Source: an uncultured Flavobacteriales bacterium
Lineage (GTDB): Bacteria > Bacteroidota > Bacteroidia > Flavobacteriales > BACL11
Direction of reading: 5' to 3'
Length of the DNA: 64,000 nt
NCBI GenBank assembly: GCA_905478555.1
Contig: CAJQIZ010000011.1
Location: 70,279 to 134,278, forward strand
In this document: in pieces, positions 9,577-20,484 of the stretch
How the letters are laid out: each line of letters begins with the position of its first letter
Position numbering within the stretch: position 1 is the first letter of the stretch
The notes under the pieces: model-generated
Told to the model about the DNA's origin: nothing
What the model saw: only the letters and a program-made list of their open reading frames with translations
Database searches by the model: none
Position numbers and translations under genes: made by a program

Positions 9577-11256
9577 ATGGAAACACTTTGGAACATACAG
9601 AATTTAGACACTAAACAAGTAAAACATCTTGCAGAAGAATTAGGGGTAAACGAAATAGTTGCTCATCTTTTGGTATTAAGAGGAATTACTAATTATGAGG
9701 ATGCAAAGAAGTTTTTTCGACCTCAAATTTCCCATTTAAACAATCCTTTTTTAATGAAGGGAATGCAAAATGCTGTAGATAGAATTGAACTCGCTTTAAA
9801 GAAGGGAGAGAAGATTTTAATTTATGGAGATTATGATGTAGATGGAACAACTTCAGTATCCATGATGTTTTGTTTTCTAAGTAGATTTACCGATAAAATA
9901 GGTTACTATATTCCGGATAGATATGATGAAGGATATGGCATTTCTTTTAAGGGAATTGATTTTGCTCAAACAGAAGAATACTCTTTAATAATTGCATTAG
10001 ATTGCGGGATAAGAGCGGTGAAACAGATTGAATATGCTTCTGTAAAAGAAATTGATTTTATTATTTGTGATCATCACACTCCAGGAGTTAATATACCAAG
10101 AGCAATATCCATATTAAACCCTAAGCAAGAAGATTGTAACTATCCATTTAAAGAACTTTCTGGTTGCGGTGTTGGTTTTAAGTTGATACAAGCGATAAGC
10201 GAACAACGAGATATTGATTTTAATGAAATAGGAGAGTATTTGGATTTATTAGCGGTAAGTATTGGTGCTGATATTGTAGAAATGACGCATGAAAACAGGG
10301 TTTTGGCATTCTTTGGAATGAAAATTATTAATCAATCTCCTAGGTCCGGATTAAAAGCTCTAATAGAAAAAAGTGGTAAAACAGGAGTTTTATCTATTTC
10401 AGATGTAGTGTTTGGGATTGCTCCTAGAATAAATGCTGCTGGAAGAATTGACCATGGTAAGCGAGCGGTTCAGATTTTGGTAGAAAGTAATTTAGACAAA
10501 GCAAGAGAGTTGTCGGAGGGTATTGAAAATCATAATATAGAACGAAAAGAATTAGATCAAAACATTACTAAGGAGGCGTTGGAAATGATTGATGAAAATA
10601 AAAAATCTACCGTAGTTTATAGCAAAAGTTGGCACAAGGGTGTTGTTGGGATCGTGGCTTCTCGTTTAATAGAAAAACACTATAAACCAACTATTGTATT
10701 GTCAGAAAAAGATGGGGAACTTACAGGTTCAGCTCGTTCGGTAAAAGGTTTTAATTTATATGATGCTTTACTGAAGTGTGAGCATTTATTAGAAAAATTT
10801 GGAGGACATAAATATGCAGCTGGCTTAACGGTGAAAAAACAAAATCTGGATTCTTTTATTAAGGAATTTGAAAAAGTGGTTGCAGCTACTATTACTAAAG
10901 ATCAATTAGTAGCAGAAATAGAAGTAGATATGCAGATTGAACTTGATGAAGTTAATGATAAATTATATAGAATAATTAAACAATTTGCACCTTTTGGACC
11001 TATGAATAGGACTCCAAATTTCATTACGAAATTAGTGACTGATTCTGGTAAGGGAAGAAAAGTAGGAGAAGATAAGACTCATTTAAGATTGACTCTAAAT
11101 ACCTCAAATAAAGATTTGCTTTCTATTGGCTTTGGTATGGGTGAAGATTTCGATAAGATTACTGAGAACAAACCCTTTGATATCTGTTATTCAATTGATA
11201 AAAATACTTGGAAAGGACAAACCTCTTTGCAATTAAGATTAAAGGGTATAAAATAG
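9577..11256 (+). CDS. recJ: Single-stranded-DNA-specific exonuclease RecJ
   Basis: ILIYGDYDVDGTTSVSMMF, DFIICDHHTPG, PRINAAGRIDHG, GIVASRLIEKHYKPTIVLS. Confidence 0.95.
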   Translation: METLWNIQNLDTKQVKHLAEELGVNEIVAHLLVLRGITNYEDAKKFFRPQISHLNNPFLMKGMQNAVDRIELALKKGEKILIYGDYDVDGTTSVSMMFCFLSRFTDKIGYYIPDRYDEGYGISFKGIDFAQTEEYSLIIALDCGIRAVKQIEYASVKEIDFIICDHHTPGVNIPRAISILNPKQEDCNYPFKELSGCGVGFKLIQAISEQRDIDFNEIGEYLDLLAVSIGADIVEMTHENRVLAFFGMKIINQSPRSGLKALIEKSGKTGVLSISDVVFGIAPRINAAGRIDHGKRAVQILVESNLDKARELSEGIENHNIERKELDQNITKEALEMIDENKKSTVVYSKSWHKGVVGIVASRLIEKHYKPTIVLSEKDGELTGSARSVKGFNLYDALLKCEHLLEKFGGHKYAAGLTVKKQNLDSFIKEFEKVVAATITKDQLVAEIEVDMQIELDEVNDKLYRIIKQFAPFGPMNRTPNFITKLVTDSGKGRKVGEDKTHLRLTLNTSNKDLLSIGFGMGEDFDKITENKPFDICYSIDKNTWKGQTSLQLRLKGIK

Positions 11257-11257
11257 T

Positions 11258-13162
11258 TTAGTTAAAGTTCCTACTTAATAATTTATTAATAATAACCAGT
11301 CCTTTATTTAACTTTACTAGTTTCCCTATTAATTCAGTTGAGGAGTCGTCATCATTTTTTAATTGATCGTTTATTTCAGAAATTTTAGACTTTATGTAGG
11401 CTTGTTTTAAACTTAGTACCGATTTTGAAATAGTAACTTCCAAATTTTTGGTTTCGTCTCCAGTATATATTTGATGTTTCTCTTCCCATTTACTACTTAT
11501 CTCATGTTTTTTACTTATAAATGAAATAGATAATTGTTGAATTTCTTTATCCTGATGATGTAAGAAATATTTAATATCTAATGACTCCCCGTTATCTATT
11601 TGAGAGGAATATTCTTTTAAAACTTCTTTATAAAATGAATTAGTAAAAGAAATATTATCTACACCTAATTCTTCTAATATATAATTATTTACTTTTATTT
11701 TTTCTTCTTCAAACTCGAGAATTCTATCCCCATAATTAAACAATAATCGGAGTAATTCTTTTTCGCATTCTTCTAATAAACTATTTTTTATTTCCGGAAC
11801 TTTATCTGTAGCTATTACTTTCGTACTTTGATTTCTAATACTATTTAGTGTGTTATTTCTATTTCCTGTCAAAAAAGTAGATATTTCTAGAAGTAGATCC
11901 TCTTCTTTAATATTAAGTGTCGAACTAGTTATCTTACAATATTCAGACCTTAATAATCGGTCAGGAATTACAGAAATAGATCTAGCAATATCTTTAATAT
12001 ACTTCACTCTTTTTGCTGGATCGTTCTTGCTATTTTTGTTTAATAATTCTGTTTTATATTGAATGAAATCTTTCTCATTTTCTTTCAGATATTTTATATA
12101 TTCTTCTTGACTTAATTTTTTAGAATAAGAGTCAGGATCTTCTCCTTCAGGGAACATTACAATTTTCACATTCATTCCTTCTTTCAAAATTAAATCTATA
12201 CTTTTAAAAGAAGCTCTTAATCCTGCATCATCTCCATCAAAAAGTAAAGTAATATTTTTTGTGAGTCTCCCAATTAAATTTATTTGTTCCGCACTTAAAG
12301 CGGTTCCTGATGCGGAAACAACATTTTCAATCCCTGCTTGATGCATAGAAACTACATCCGTATATCCTTCTACTATATAGCAATTATCTTCCCTTCCAAT
12401 TGCTGATTTTGAAAAATATAGGCCATATAAAACCTTGCTTTTATAATATATTGCACTCTCAGGAGAGTTTAAATATTTAGCTTTATTTTTCGGGTCTAAG
12501 GATCTTCCTCCAAAACCTAATACCTTTCCGGAATAATTATGAATTGGGAATATTACTCGTTCTTTAAATCTATCTGCATTACTTGTTTCATTAAAAAAAG
12601 ATAAGCCAGATTCTTCTAAAAATTCTTGCTGATAAGAATCGTTTACTGCTTGTTGTGTAAGCGCATTTTTTAGTTTTGGACTATAACCTAATTGAAATTT
12701 CTTAATAATCTCTTCAGAAAACCCTCTTTGTTTAAAATAGCTAATTCCAATTAATTTTCCTTCTTCTGTTTCCCATAATTGATTTTGAAAAAATTTATTA
12801 GCGTACGAGATAATTACATAAATGCCGTCTCGTTTATTTTCTCTATCTATTTGCTCAGGTGATAACTGCTCCTCTTCCACCTCGATATTGTATTTTTTAG
12901 CTAACTCTCTTAAAGCTTCCGGATATGAAAACCCTCCTAATTTCATTACAAAATTTACAGAATTTCCTCCTTCTCCGCAGCCAAAACATTTATAAATACC
13001 TTTAGTTGGTGATACAGAAAAAGAAGGAGTCTTTTCATTATGAAAAGGACAACAGGCCCAATAATTAGTTCCTTTCTTCTTTAAATCAGCTAAATAAGAG
13101 CCGACAACATCTTCTATATTGGAAGCTTCAAATATTTTATCTATGGTTTCTTTTGGTATCAT
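11258..13162 (-). CDS. dnaG: DNA primase
   Basis: Zinc-binding CPFHNEKTPSFSVSPTKGIYKCFGCGEGG; RVIFPIHNYSGKVLGFGGRSLD; NCYIVEGYTDVVSMHQAGIENVVSASGTAL; LLFDGDDAG. Confidence 0.95.
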   Translation of the reverse strand: MIPKETIDKIFEASNIEDVVGSYLADLKKKGTNYWACCPFHNEKTPSFSVSPTKGIYKCFGCGEGGNSVNFVMKLGGFSYPEALRELAKKYNIEVEEEQLSPEQIDRENKRDGIYVIISYANKFFQNQLWETEEGKLIGISYFKQRGFSEEIIKKFQLGYSPKLKNALTQQAVNDSYQQEFLEESGLSFFNETSNADRFKERVIFPIHNYSGKVLGFGGRSLDPKNKAKYLNSPESAIYYKSKVLYGLYFSKSAIGREDNCYIVEGYTDVVSMHQAGIENVVSASGTALSAEQINLIGRLTKNITLLFDGDDAGLRASFKSIDLILKEGMNVKIVMFPEGEDPDSYSKKLSQEEYIKYLKENEKDFIQYKTELLNKNSKNDPAKRVKYIKDIARSISVIPDRLLRSEYCKITSSTLNIKEEDLLLEISTFLTGNRNNTLNSIRNQSTKVIATDKVPEIKNSLLEECEKELLRLLFNYGDRILEFEEEKIKVNNYILEELGVDNISFTNSFYKEVLKEYSSQIDNGESLDIKYFLHHQDKEIQQLSISFISKKHEISSKWEEKHQIYTGDETKNLEVTISKSVLSLKQAYIKSKISEINDQLKNDDDSSTELIGKLVKLNKGLVIINKLLSRNFN

Positions 13163-14133
13163 TTCCCCCTTTCTATTACATATTTCACTAATTTTTGTAA
13201 CGATTTCCTAGCTTCATTTTCAGGGAAACTTTCTAATAACATAAGGGCTTCTTTTTGATATTCTAACATTACCTTTTCTGCATATTCTAATCCACCAGTC
13301 TTTTTTACAAGCTGTATTAATTCTGCTATTTTCCCCTCATTTTTATGATGATTTTTAACTGTATTCATTATATTGTTTCGTGTTTTCTTATCTACTGTAT
13401 TTAGGGTGTAAATTAGAGGTAGTGTCATTTTTTGTTCCCTTATATCAATTCCTGTTGGTTTACCAATAAGTTTACTTTGTGTGTAATCAAATAAATCATC
13501 TTTTATCTGAAAAGCGATTCCTACTTTTTCTCCAAAGAATGTAAGTTTTTCAATAGTTTCTTCACTTTCATTCATGGCAGAAGCTCCACAAGCACAACAA
13601 CTAGAGATTAATACAGCAGTTTTTTTTCTGATAATTTCAAAATAAATTTCCTCTTTTATATCGAGTCTTCTTGCTTTTTCAATTTGTAAAAGTTCTCCTT
13701 CACTCATGTCTTTTACAGCAGAACTTACAATTTTCAGTAAGTCAAAATCTTCATTCTCTACAGAAAGTAATAATCCTTTTGACAGAAGAAAATCACCTAC
13801 TAAAACAGCAATTTTATTTTTCCATAGTGCATTTACTGAAAAGTAACCTCTTCTTAAATTCGCTTCATCTACTACATCATCATGTACTAAGGTTGCTGTA
13901 TGTAGTAGTTCAATCAGAGAAGCAGCTCTATAGCATTTCTCATTCATCTCCCCGAACATTTTTGAGGTAAGAAAAACAAACATAGGTCGCATTTGTTTTC
14001 CCTTTCTTTTTATAATGTAGTGCATTATTCTATCTAAAAGAGGAACCTTGCTTTGTAAAGAATGTTTAAATTTCTTTTCAAATAGTTTCATCTCCTCTTT
14101 AATAGGATATTTTATTTCAGATATTATGCTCAC
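13159..14133 (-). CDS. Polyprenyl synthetase (octaprenyl/heptaprenyl diphosphate synthase-like)
   Basis: First Asp-rich motif LLHTATLVHDDVVDEANLRRG and second GIAFQIKDDLFDY. Confidence 0.92.
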   Translation of the reverse strand: MSIISEIKYPIKEEMKLFEKKFKHSLQSKVPLLDRIMHYIIKRKGKQMRPMFVFLTSKMFGEMNEKCYRAASLIELLHTATLVHDDVVDEANLRRGYFSVNALWKNKIAVLVGDFLLSKGLLLSVENEDFDLLKIVSSAVKDMSEGELLQIEKARRLDIKEEIYFEIIRKKTAVLISSCCACGASAMNESEETIEKLTFFGEKVGIAFQIKDDLFDYTQSKLIGKPTGIDIREQKMTLPLIYTLNTVDKKTRNNIMNTVKNHHKNEGKIAELIQLVKKTGGLEYAEKVMLEYQKEALMLLESFPENEARKSLQKLVKYVIERGK

Positions 14134-14212
14134 TAATTATTTTTTAAAGAGAAAAGCGAATATACAAAGATTTGCAGCTGATTTTCACTCTAAAATGAAA
14201 TTGTTAAAAAAA

Positions 14213-15247
14213 TTATTGAAGCTTATTTACTAGCTGACCGCAAGCAGCAGCAATATCTTTTCCTTTACTTCTTCTAAGGTGAACAATTATGTTTCTATGT
14301 TCTAAAAACTCAATAAAGCCTTCCGTATTTTCTTGACTAGATTTCTCAAAGTCTAGTCCATCTATAGTGTTGTATTCAATAAGGTTTACTTTACAAGGAG
14401 AAATTCTGCAAAAGGCTGCTAATTTACGGGCAGCATCTAAATCATCATTTATACCTTTAAACAGAATATACTCGTAAGTAACTCTGTTGTTTGTTTTCTC
14501 ATAAAAATAACGAATAGACTCTTTTAATTTAGCTAAATTAATGCTATCATTTAATGGCATAAGCTCAGATCGAATTTCGTCCTCAGCTGAGTGTAATGAG
14601 ATAGCTAAATTAAATTTAACCTCATCATCTGCAAGCTTCATTATTTGTTTAGAAAGCCCTGCTGTAGATACTGTAATTCTTCTAGAAGAAATAGCCATAC
14701 CAGTTGTCGAGGTAATATTATGGATTGCTTGTAAAAGAGCATTGTAATTTAAAAGTGGCTCTCCCATTCCCATGAAAACAATATTGGTTAAAGATCTTCC
14801 GTAATTTTTCTCGGACTCCTGATTTAGTTTAAAAACTTGATCAAAAATTTCCCCATGAGTTAAGTTTCTATTTAACTTTAGGGTACCAGTTGCACAAAAA
14901 GTACAAGCCAGGCTACATCCAATCTGAGAAGAAATGCAAGCAGTAACTCTTTTCTTAGATGGAATTATAACTCCTTCAATTAATTTATCGTCATGTAGTT
15001 TAAAACTATATTTAATAGTACCGTCTTGCGATTTAAATTCTTGTTCAATATTTGCTGATTTAATCTCGAATGTTTTATCTAATAAACTTCTTAAATCCTT
15101 GGAAAAGGAACTCATTTCTTTAAATGAATTCGCACCTTTTTTCCAAAGCCATTCTTGTAATTGTTTTAATCTGAACTTTTGCAAGTTGTTTTCAAAAAAG
15201 AATTTCTCTAAATCCTCTTGTGAAATATCTCTAATATCTTTCTTCAT
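14213..15247 (-). CDS. rlmN: 23S rRNA/tRNA (adenine-C2)-methyltransferase
   Basis: Radical SAM motif SSQIGCSLACTFCATG; NIVFMGMGEPLLNY; C-terminal AAACGQL. Confidence 0.95.
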   Translation of the reverse strand: MKKDIRDISQEDLEKFFFENNLQKFRLKQLQEWLWKKGANSFKEMSSFSKDLRSLLDKTFEIKSANIEQEFKSQDGTIKYSFKLHDDKLIEGVIIPSKKRVTACISSQIGCSLACTFCATGTLKLNRNLTHGEIFDQVFKLNQESEKNYGRSLTNIVFMGMGEPLLNYNALLQAIHNITSTTGMAISSRRITVSTAGLSKQIMKLADDEVKFNLAISLHSAEDEIRSELMPLNDSINLAKLKESIRYFYEKTNNRVTYEYILFKGINDDLDAARKLAAFCRISPCKVNLIEYNTIDGLDFEKSSQENTEGFIEFLEHRNIIVHLRRSKGKDIAAACGQLVNKLQ

Positions 15248-15290
15248 AATTTTAGCAAAGATACTAATTCAAATTTCTTACTTTTGGAGA

Positions 15291-16421
15291 ATGAGATATT
15301 TATCTGCAAATTGGATTTTTCCACTACATATTCCACCTATAAAAGAAGGTGTAATTCAACTTTCTGACAAAGGAGAAGTAATAAACTTATTTAATAGTAG
15401 GAGGAAGGCCTATTCTGATAAGTTAGAGATTTTTGATGGGGTTTTATGTCCAGGATTTGTAAATGCTCATTGTCATTTGGAATTATCTCATCTTTTAGGG
15501 ATTGCTGAAAAAGGGAATGGTTTTCTGGAATTTGCAGGAACTATTAGGAAAAGAGATGATTTTTCTGAAATAGAGAAACAAAATGAAATTGAAAAGGCGG
15601 AACAACAGATGATTGATAATGGAATTGTTGCCGTTGGAGATATTTGTAATACTACGGATACACTTATACAGAAACAAAAAGAAAATTTGAAGTATTATAA
15701 TTTTATAGAGGCTTTTGGAGTAGATGAAAATAAGGTTAATACTATTTTCTCTCAATCAATGGAGTTGAGAAATAAATTTAGGAATGCTGGACAAAAGGCA
15801 ACTATTGTCCCTCATGCACCTTATTCTGTTCCACCTAGTTTAATGAGAAAAATATCCAACGCTTTTGATAATAAAGATATATTAATCAGTATCCATATGC
15901 AAGAAACAAAGGAAGAGAACCAACTTTTCGAAAATAAGGATGGTATTTTTTTAGACTGGTTAATTGGCATGAATGCTAATAAGGAAATTTGGGAAAAGAG
16001 GATAAATTCTACTTATGTTTTAAAAGAATTAGGAAGAAAAAAAATAATTTTGATACATAATACTTTTATTCAAAAGCAAGATGTAACAGATAATTATTAC
16101 TGTACATGTCCGAAGGCAAATTTATATATTGAAAAGATGCTTCCAGATTATTCTATATTTGATGCAGATAAATTATGTGTAGGAACTGATAGTTTAGCTT
16201 CTAATAATTCCCTTTCTATTTTAGAGGAACTTAACATAATACAAGAAAACTCTAATTTTGATTTGAATACCCTTTTGAAAATTGCGTGTAAAAATGGAGC
16301 AAATGCTTTAGGCTTTGAGCAGTTGGGCACTTTTGAAAAAGGAAAAATTCCTGGCGTTAATTTGATTGGAAATTTGGATGGAGTGAAGGTTACTGCTGAG
16401 AGTTTTATTCAGGTTATTTAG
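15291..16421 (+). CDS. Amidohydrolase family protein (deaminase-like)
   Basis: MRYLSANWIFP...GVLCPGFVNAHCHLELSHLLG; IVPHAPYSVPPSL; CVGTDSLASN. Start set at 15291; the ORF-track start (14934) runs antisense through rlmN. Confidence 0.87.
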   Translation: MRYLSANWIFPLHIPPIKEGVIQLSDKGEVINLFNSRRKAYSDKLEIFDGVLCPGFVNAHCHLELSHLLGIAEKGNGFLEFAGTIRKRDDFSEIEKQNEIEKAEQQMIDNGIVAVGDICNTTDTLIQKQKENLKYYNFIEAFGVDENKVNTIFSQSMELRNKFRNAGQKATIVPHAPYSVPPSLMRKISNAFDNKDILISIHMQETKEENQLFENKDGIFLDWLIGMNANKEIWEKRINSTYVLKELGRKKIILIHNTFIQKQDVTDNYYCTCPKANLYIEKMLPDYSIFDADKLCVGTDSLASNNSLSILEELNIIQENSNFDLNTLLKIACKNGANALGFEQLGTFEKGKIPGVNLIGNLDGVKVTAESFIQVI

Positions 16422-16960
16422 TACATATAACCAAGTAAATCTAAATTCTCCCCAACCCATTTTTTATCGTTGATGGACTTAATCATGAAGTGAGTATCAT
16501 CTATTTTTTCAGTCCCAACTCCATAATTTTTATGTTGATGAATTTTTAGCCAAGTAGTTGTAGGTTCAACTCTCCTAAACCCATACTTTTCAAAGTAGTT
16601 TGGAGTATTAGTTACTAAAAATAGAAAATCAATTCTTTCAGAAAATTCTAAAGATAACCTATCTGCCTTTTGTAATAATTTTTCTCCAATTCCATTTTCT
16701 CTATGACTGGAATATATACAGATATCAATTAGTACTAAAACTTTAATTGGACTACTACCTAAGTTCATTACTCGATAGTCAAGCCCAACATGTCCAATTA
16801 ATGTGTCATTTTCTTTAGCAAGAATTCTGTAATGTGGTGTTTGTTTAAAATAATCTCTTCTTTTATATTTAACTTCAGGAAAAGATTTTTGCAATAGATT
16901 ATTAATCGCAATACTATCTTTTTTCGCTAATTTGAAATTCAGGAACAAAACTAATTTCAA
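16418..16960 (-). CDS. GNAT family N-acetyltransferase
   Basis: 180 aa; LIGHVGLDYRVMNLG..., VLIDICIYSSHRENGIGEKLLQKA (acetyl-CoA motif A), NTPNYFEKYGFRR. Confidence 0.8.
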   Translation of the reverse strand: MKLVLFLNFKLAKKDSIAINNLLQKSFPEVKYKRRDYFKQTPHYRILAKENDTLIGHVGLDYRVMNLGSSPIKVLVLIDICIYSSHRENGIGEKLLQKADRLSLEFSERIDFLFLVTNTPNYFEKYGFRRVEPTTTWLKIHQHKNYGVGTEKIDDTHFMIKSINDKKWVGENLDLLGYMY

Positions 16961-17608
16961 TCATAAAATTTCAGCAATATTCAAGTCCTGTTGGGTAGTG
17001 ATTTTAAGGTTTCTTTCCTCTCCAAAGAGGGTATTAATTTTTCCGCCATTTGCTTCAAATACTGATGCGTCATCAGTAAAAGTTGCTGAAAAATCTTGAG
17101 TATATGCTTCCTTTATATCAGTACTTAAAAAACATTGTGGAGTTTGTACTTTATACAAGTTACTTCTATCGATATGTGTAGAGTTTTCTCCTTCTACTTT
17201 CCGAATAGAATCTTTTACAGGAATAACAGGAATTACGCCAATTCCACTTTTAATTTTGCTAACTAAACTATTAATTAATGCAGTAGAAATAAGTGGGCGA
17301 ACTCCGTCATGAATAGCAACAATAGAATTGTTGTTGACTTTTTCTAATCCGTTTTTGACAGAATGAAACCTTGTTTTACCTCCTTCTACAATCGTATGAG
17401 GAATGTTGAAATTATGAGTTTTACAAAGTGAATTCCAGTAATCTTTTTGAATTTTTGGTACTACTAAAATCACCTCATCTAAATGAGAGAATTTTGTAAT
17501 AGTATGCATTAAAACAGGAGTGCTATTAAGTAGTATAAATTGTTTTGGGATGTCCGAATTCATTCTGACTCCCTTGCCTCCAGCAACAATAATAGCGATC
17601 TTTCTCAA
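16961..17608 (-). CDS. ispD: 2-C-methyl-D-erythritol 4-phosphate cytidylyltransferase
   Basis: AIIVAGGKGVRMNSDIPKQFILLNSTPVLMHTI; VAIHDGVRPLIS; FTDDASVFEANG. Confidence 0.94.
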   Translation of the reverse strand: MRKIAIIVAGGKGVRMNSDIPKQFILLNSTPVLMHTITKFSHLDEVILVVPKIQKDYWNSLCKTHNFNIPHTIVEGGKTRFHSVKNGLEKVNNNSIVAIHDGVRPLISTALINSLVSKIKSGIGVIPVIPVKDSIRKVEGENSTHIDRSNLYKVQTPQCFLSTDIKEAYTQDFSATFTDDASVFEANGGKINTLFGEERNLKITTQQDLNIAEIL

Positions 17609-17609
17609 C

Positions 17610-18668
17610 TTAGGGTAGAATTAACATTGCGTCTCCAAATGTATGGAATCTGTATTTCTTTTTTACTGCTATTTTGTAAGCTTTCATTATTAAATCGTAT
17701 CCACCAAAAGCACCTACTTGCATCATCAGTGTTGATTTTGGTAAATGAAAATTAGTTACCATACAATTAGCAACTTGAAATTTGTAAGGAGGGAACATAA
17801 ATTTATTAGTCCAACCTTTATAAGGAATTACCATATTAGTTGTAGTGTTAGAGCTTTCAATAACTCTGTTTACAGTAGTACCTACAGCACAAATTCTTTT
17901 CTCTTTTGCTTTTGCTCCATTAATTATTTCCGCTGCTTCATTCGGTATATAAATTTCCTCAGAATCCATCTTATGTTTTGATAAATCTTCTACCTCAATT
18001 TGTCTGAAAGTACCTAATCCTACATGAAGTGTAACTTCTGCTAAACCAATTCCTTTTATCTCCATTCGTTTCATTAGTTGTTTACTAAAATGAAGTCCTG
18101 CTGTTGGAGCTGCTACTGAACCATTTTCTTTTGCATAAATAGTTTGATATCTTTCGTCATCTTGTTCAGTTGGATCTCTATCAATAAATTTAGGAAGAGG
18201 AGTTTGACCTAATAATTCTAAAGTTTCCTGAAATTCTTCATGTGTTCCATCATATAAAAATCTTAAAGTTCTCCCTCTTGATGTAGTATTATCAATCACC
18301 TCCGCAATTAATTCGTCATTTTCTCCGAAATAAAGTTTGTTACCAATTCTTATTTTTCTTGCAGGATCTACTAAAACATCCCACAGTCTATTATCTCTAT
18401 TTAATTCTCTTAATAAAAACACTTCAATTCTCGCTCCTGTTTTTTCTTTATTCCCAAACATCCTTGCAGGGAATACTCTAGTATTATTAAAAACCATAAC
18501 ATCATCCTCATCGAAATAGTTAATTAGGTCACTGAATACTTTATGTTCAATTTCCCCAGTACTTTTATGTATAACCATTAACTTTGCGTCATCTCTTTGG
18601 TCATTTGGAGTTTGTGGAACTAATTTTTCTGGTAAATCAAACTTGAAGTGAGATAATTTAAATTTCAT
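17610..18668 (-). CDS. queA: S-adenosylmethionine:tRNA ribosyltransferase-isomerase
   Basis: [81 protein letters not shown]. Start moved inward from the ORF-track start. Confidence 0.94.
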   Translation of the reverse strand: MKFKLSHFKFDLPEKLVPQTPNDQRDDAKLMVIHKSTGEIEHKVFSDLINYFDEDDVMVFNNTRVFPARMFGNKEKTGARIEVFLLRELNRDNRLWDVLVDPARKIRIGNKLYFGENDELIAEVIDNTTSRGRTLRFLYDGTHEEFQETLELLGQTPLPKFIDRDPTEQDDERYQTIYAKENGSVAAPTAGLHFSKQLMKRMEIKGIGLAEVTLHVGLGTFRQIEVEDLSKHKMDSEEIYIPNEAAEIINGAKAKEKRICAVGTTVNRVIESSNTTTNMVIPYKGWTNKFMFPPYKFQVANCMVTNFHLPKSTLMMQVGAFGGYDLIMKAYKIAVKKKYRFHTFGDAMLILP

Positions 18669-18729
18669 ATATTTTTTTTTAAATAGTTTGCAAATATACA
18701 CTCTGAAAAAGCAGAAGTCAAGCAAAAAG

Positions 18730-19446
18730 CTATTTAAGAATATTTTCTTTGAAAGAATCTATTGAAATTGCGTCTTCTAAACTGAAGTTTCCAATTTTCT
18801 CTCTTCTAAGTTTTGATAAATGAGCCCCACTGTTAATTGATTTTCCGTAATCATATGCTAATGATCGTATGTATGTACCTTTACTACAGATAACTTCAAA
18901 TGTTATTGTTGGCATTTGAATAGAGGTGATCTTAAGCGATTGCACTTCTACTTCACGAGATTCAATTTTTACTTTTGTACCCTCTCTAGCATGTTGATAT
19001 AATCTCTTCCCTTCTCTTTTTAAAGCAGAATAAATAGGTGGTTTTTGCATTATTTTGCCTTCGAATTCTTTACAAGTAGAATGTATGAGTTCTTCGGTAA
19101 TATGTGATGTTTCAAAAACCTCATCTATCTCGGTTTCTTTGTCATATGAAGGAGTAGTTCCTCCTAATGTTAACTCTCCAGTATATACTTTTATTTGTCC
19201 TTGTATCTCATCAATTCTTTTAGTAAACCTACCGCTACAAACAATTAACAAGCCATCTGCCAAAGGATCTAATGTTCCAGCATGACCTACTTTTATCTTT
19301 CTAATATTTTTAGCAGATTTAATAATGTTTCTTACTTTTTTAACTACATCAAAAGAGGACCATCCTAAAGGTTTGTTAAACAGTAATACCTGCCCTTCCA
19401 TAAAGTCAGTTTCGGAAGTTATGTTGGTATTGGCTTTAAGTATCAT
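18730..19446 (-). CDS. truB: tRNA pseudouridine(55) synthase
   Basis: [60 protein letters not shown]. Confidence 0.95.
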   Translation of the reverse strand: MILKANTNITSETDFMEGQVLLFNKPLGWSSFDVVKKVRNIIKSAKNIRKIKVGHAGTLDPLADGLLIVCSGRFTKRIDEIQGQIKVYTGELTLGGTTPSYDKETEIDEVFETSHITEELIHSTCKEFEGKIMQKPPIYSALKREGKRLYQHAREGTKVKIESREVEVQSLKITSIQMPTITFEVICSKGTYIRSLAYDYGKSINSGAHLSKLRREKIGNFSLEDAISIDSFKENILK

Positions 19447-20231
19447 ATAAAATTATAAGTTATAATAGTAGATCCTACGAAAGCACAGTATATAGCAAAA
19501 TATTTTAACTCACTATTTTTCACTATTTTAATCATCCACTTACATGCAATAATTCCAATAGTAAACGCAGATATAAAACCAAATAGTAATGGCAAACTTT
19601 CTGTAGAGGAAATAGAAATATCACCCGAAATAATATCTTTTATAATTTTACCTAAAATAAGTGGGACTACCATTAGGAAGGAGAATCGAGCAGATTTTTC
19701 TTTGTCAATACCTAGTAAAACAGCAGTAGAAATAGTAGCTCCTGACCTTGAAATTCCTGGAATAATAGCTATAGCTTGAGAAACACCTATTATTATGGAG
19801 TTAGTAAAAGATAAATTTTTCTTAGTAGATTTAGCTTTGTCAGCTAAAAATAAAAGAAGTGCTGTTATTATTAACATTCCTCCGACCAAAGTTAAATTAT
19901 TTCCAAAAAGGGATTCAATTTCTTTTTCAAAAAACAAACCCACTACAGCTGCTGGCATCATGGATAATATAATTTTAACAGAAAAATTTATTTGAGTTTT
20001 TACTCCAGAAAATAATCCCTTAATTATTTCAAGAATATCATCTCGGAAAATATAAATAGTACTTAATGCGGTTGCTCCGTGTAAAACTACCGTCATTAAC
20101 AAAGATTGTTTTCCTATATTTTGATCGTTTAAAATGACTTTTACTATCTCTAAGTGACCACTTGAACTGACAGGCAAAAATTCAGTTAACCCTTGAATTA
20201 TTCCAAGAATTATAGCGTGCAATATATCCAT
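19443..20231 (-). CDS. uppP: Undecaprenyl-diphosphatase
   Basis: AIILGIIQGLTEFLPVSSSGHLEIV; IIPGISRSGATIS. Confidence 0.95.
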   Translation of the reverse strand: MDILHAIILGIIQGLTEFLPVSSSGHLEIVKVILNDQNIGKQSLLMTVVLHGATALSTIYIFRDDILEIIKGLFSGVKTQINFSVKIILSMMPAAVVGLFFEKEIESLFGNNLTLVGGMLIITALLLFLADKAKSTKKNLSFTNSIIIGVSQAIAIIPGISRSGATISTAVLLGIDKEKSARFSFLMVVPLILGKIIKDIISGDISISSTESLPLLFGFISAFTIGIIACKWMIKIVKNSELKYFAIYCAFVGSTIITYNFI

Positions 20232-20234
20232 TTA

Positions 20235-20480
20235 TTATTCTCCTTTTTGGGGGTAAAGAATAGCGAAAATATTAATAATAAAACCTGAAAGAATAATAAT
20301 TGGAGCTAAAGTAATTCTTTGAAAATTAAACATTTCCGGATTATATAAAGCAGGATCATCAGAACCACCTCCTTGCATTAAAAATAAACCTGTAATTATA
20401 AATAATACTCCTACACCTAGAGTGATGTAGTTTTTCATGGTGAATGCAAATTTGCTGTTATTGTTGTTTATCTCTTTCAT
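20235..20480 (-). CDS. DUF3098 family small membrane protein
   Basis: 81 aa; YITLGVGVLFIITGLFLMQGGGSDDPALYNPEMFNFQRITLAPIIILSGFIINIFAIL; between ftsX and uppP as commonly found in Bacteroidota. Confidence 0.8.
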   Translation of the reverse strand: MKEINNNNSKFAFTMKNYITLGVGVLFIITGLFLMQGGGSDDPALYNPEMFNFQRITLAPIIILSGFIINIFAILYPQKGE

Positions 20481-20484
20481 AATG

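Noticed and set aside
13671-13970. 99-aa + strand ORF
   Set aside because: Antisense shadow of the polyprenyl synthetase gene; low-complexity L/F/S-rich translation typical of AT-rich reverse frames.
14934-15290. N-terminal extension of the amidohydrolase ORF in the track
   Set aside because: It runs antisense through rlmN; the amidohydrolase-like sequence begins at MRYLSANW (15291).
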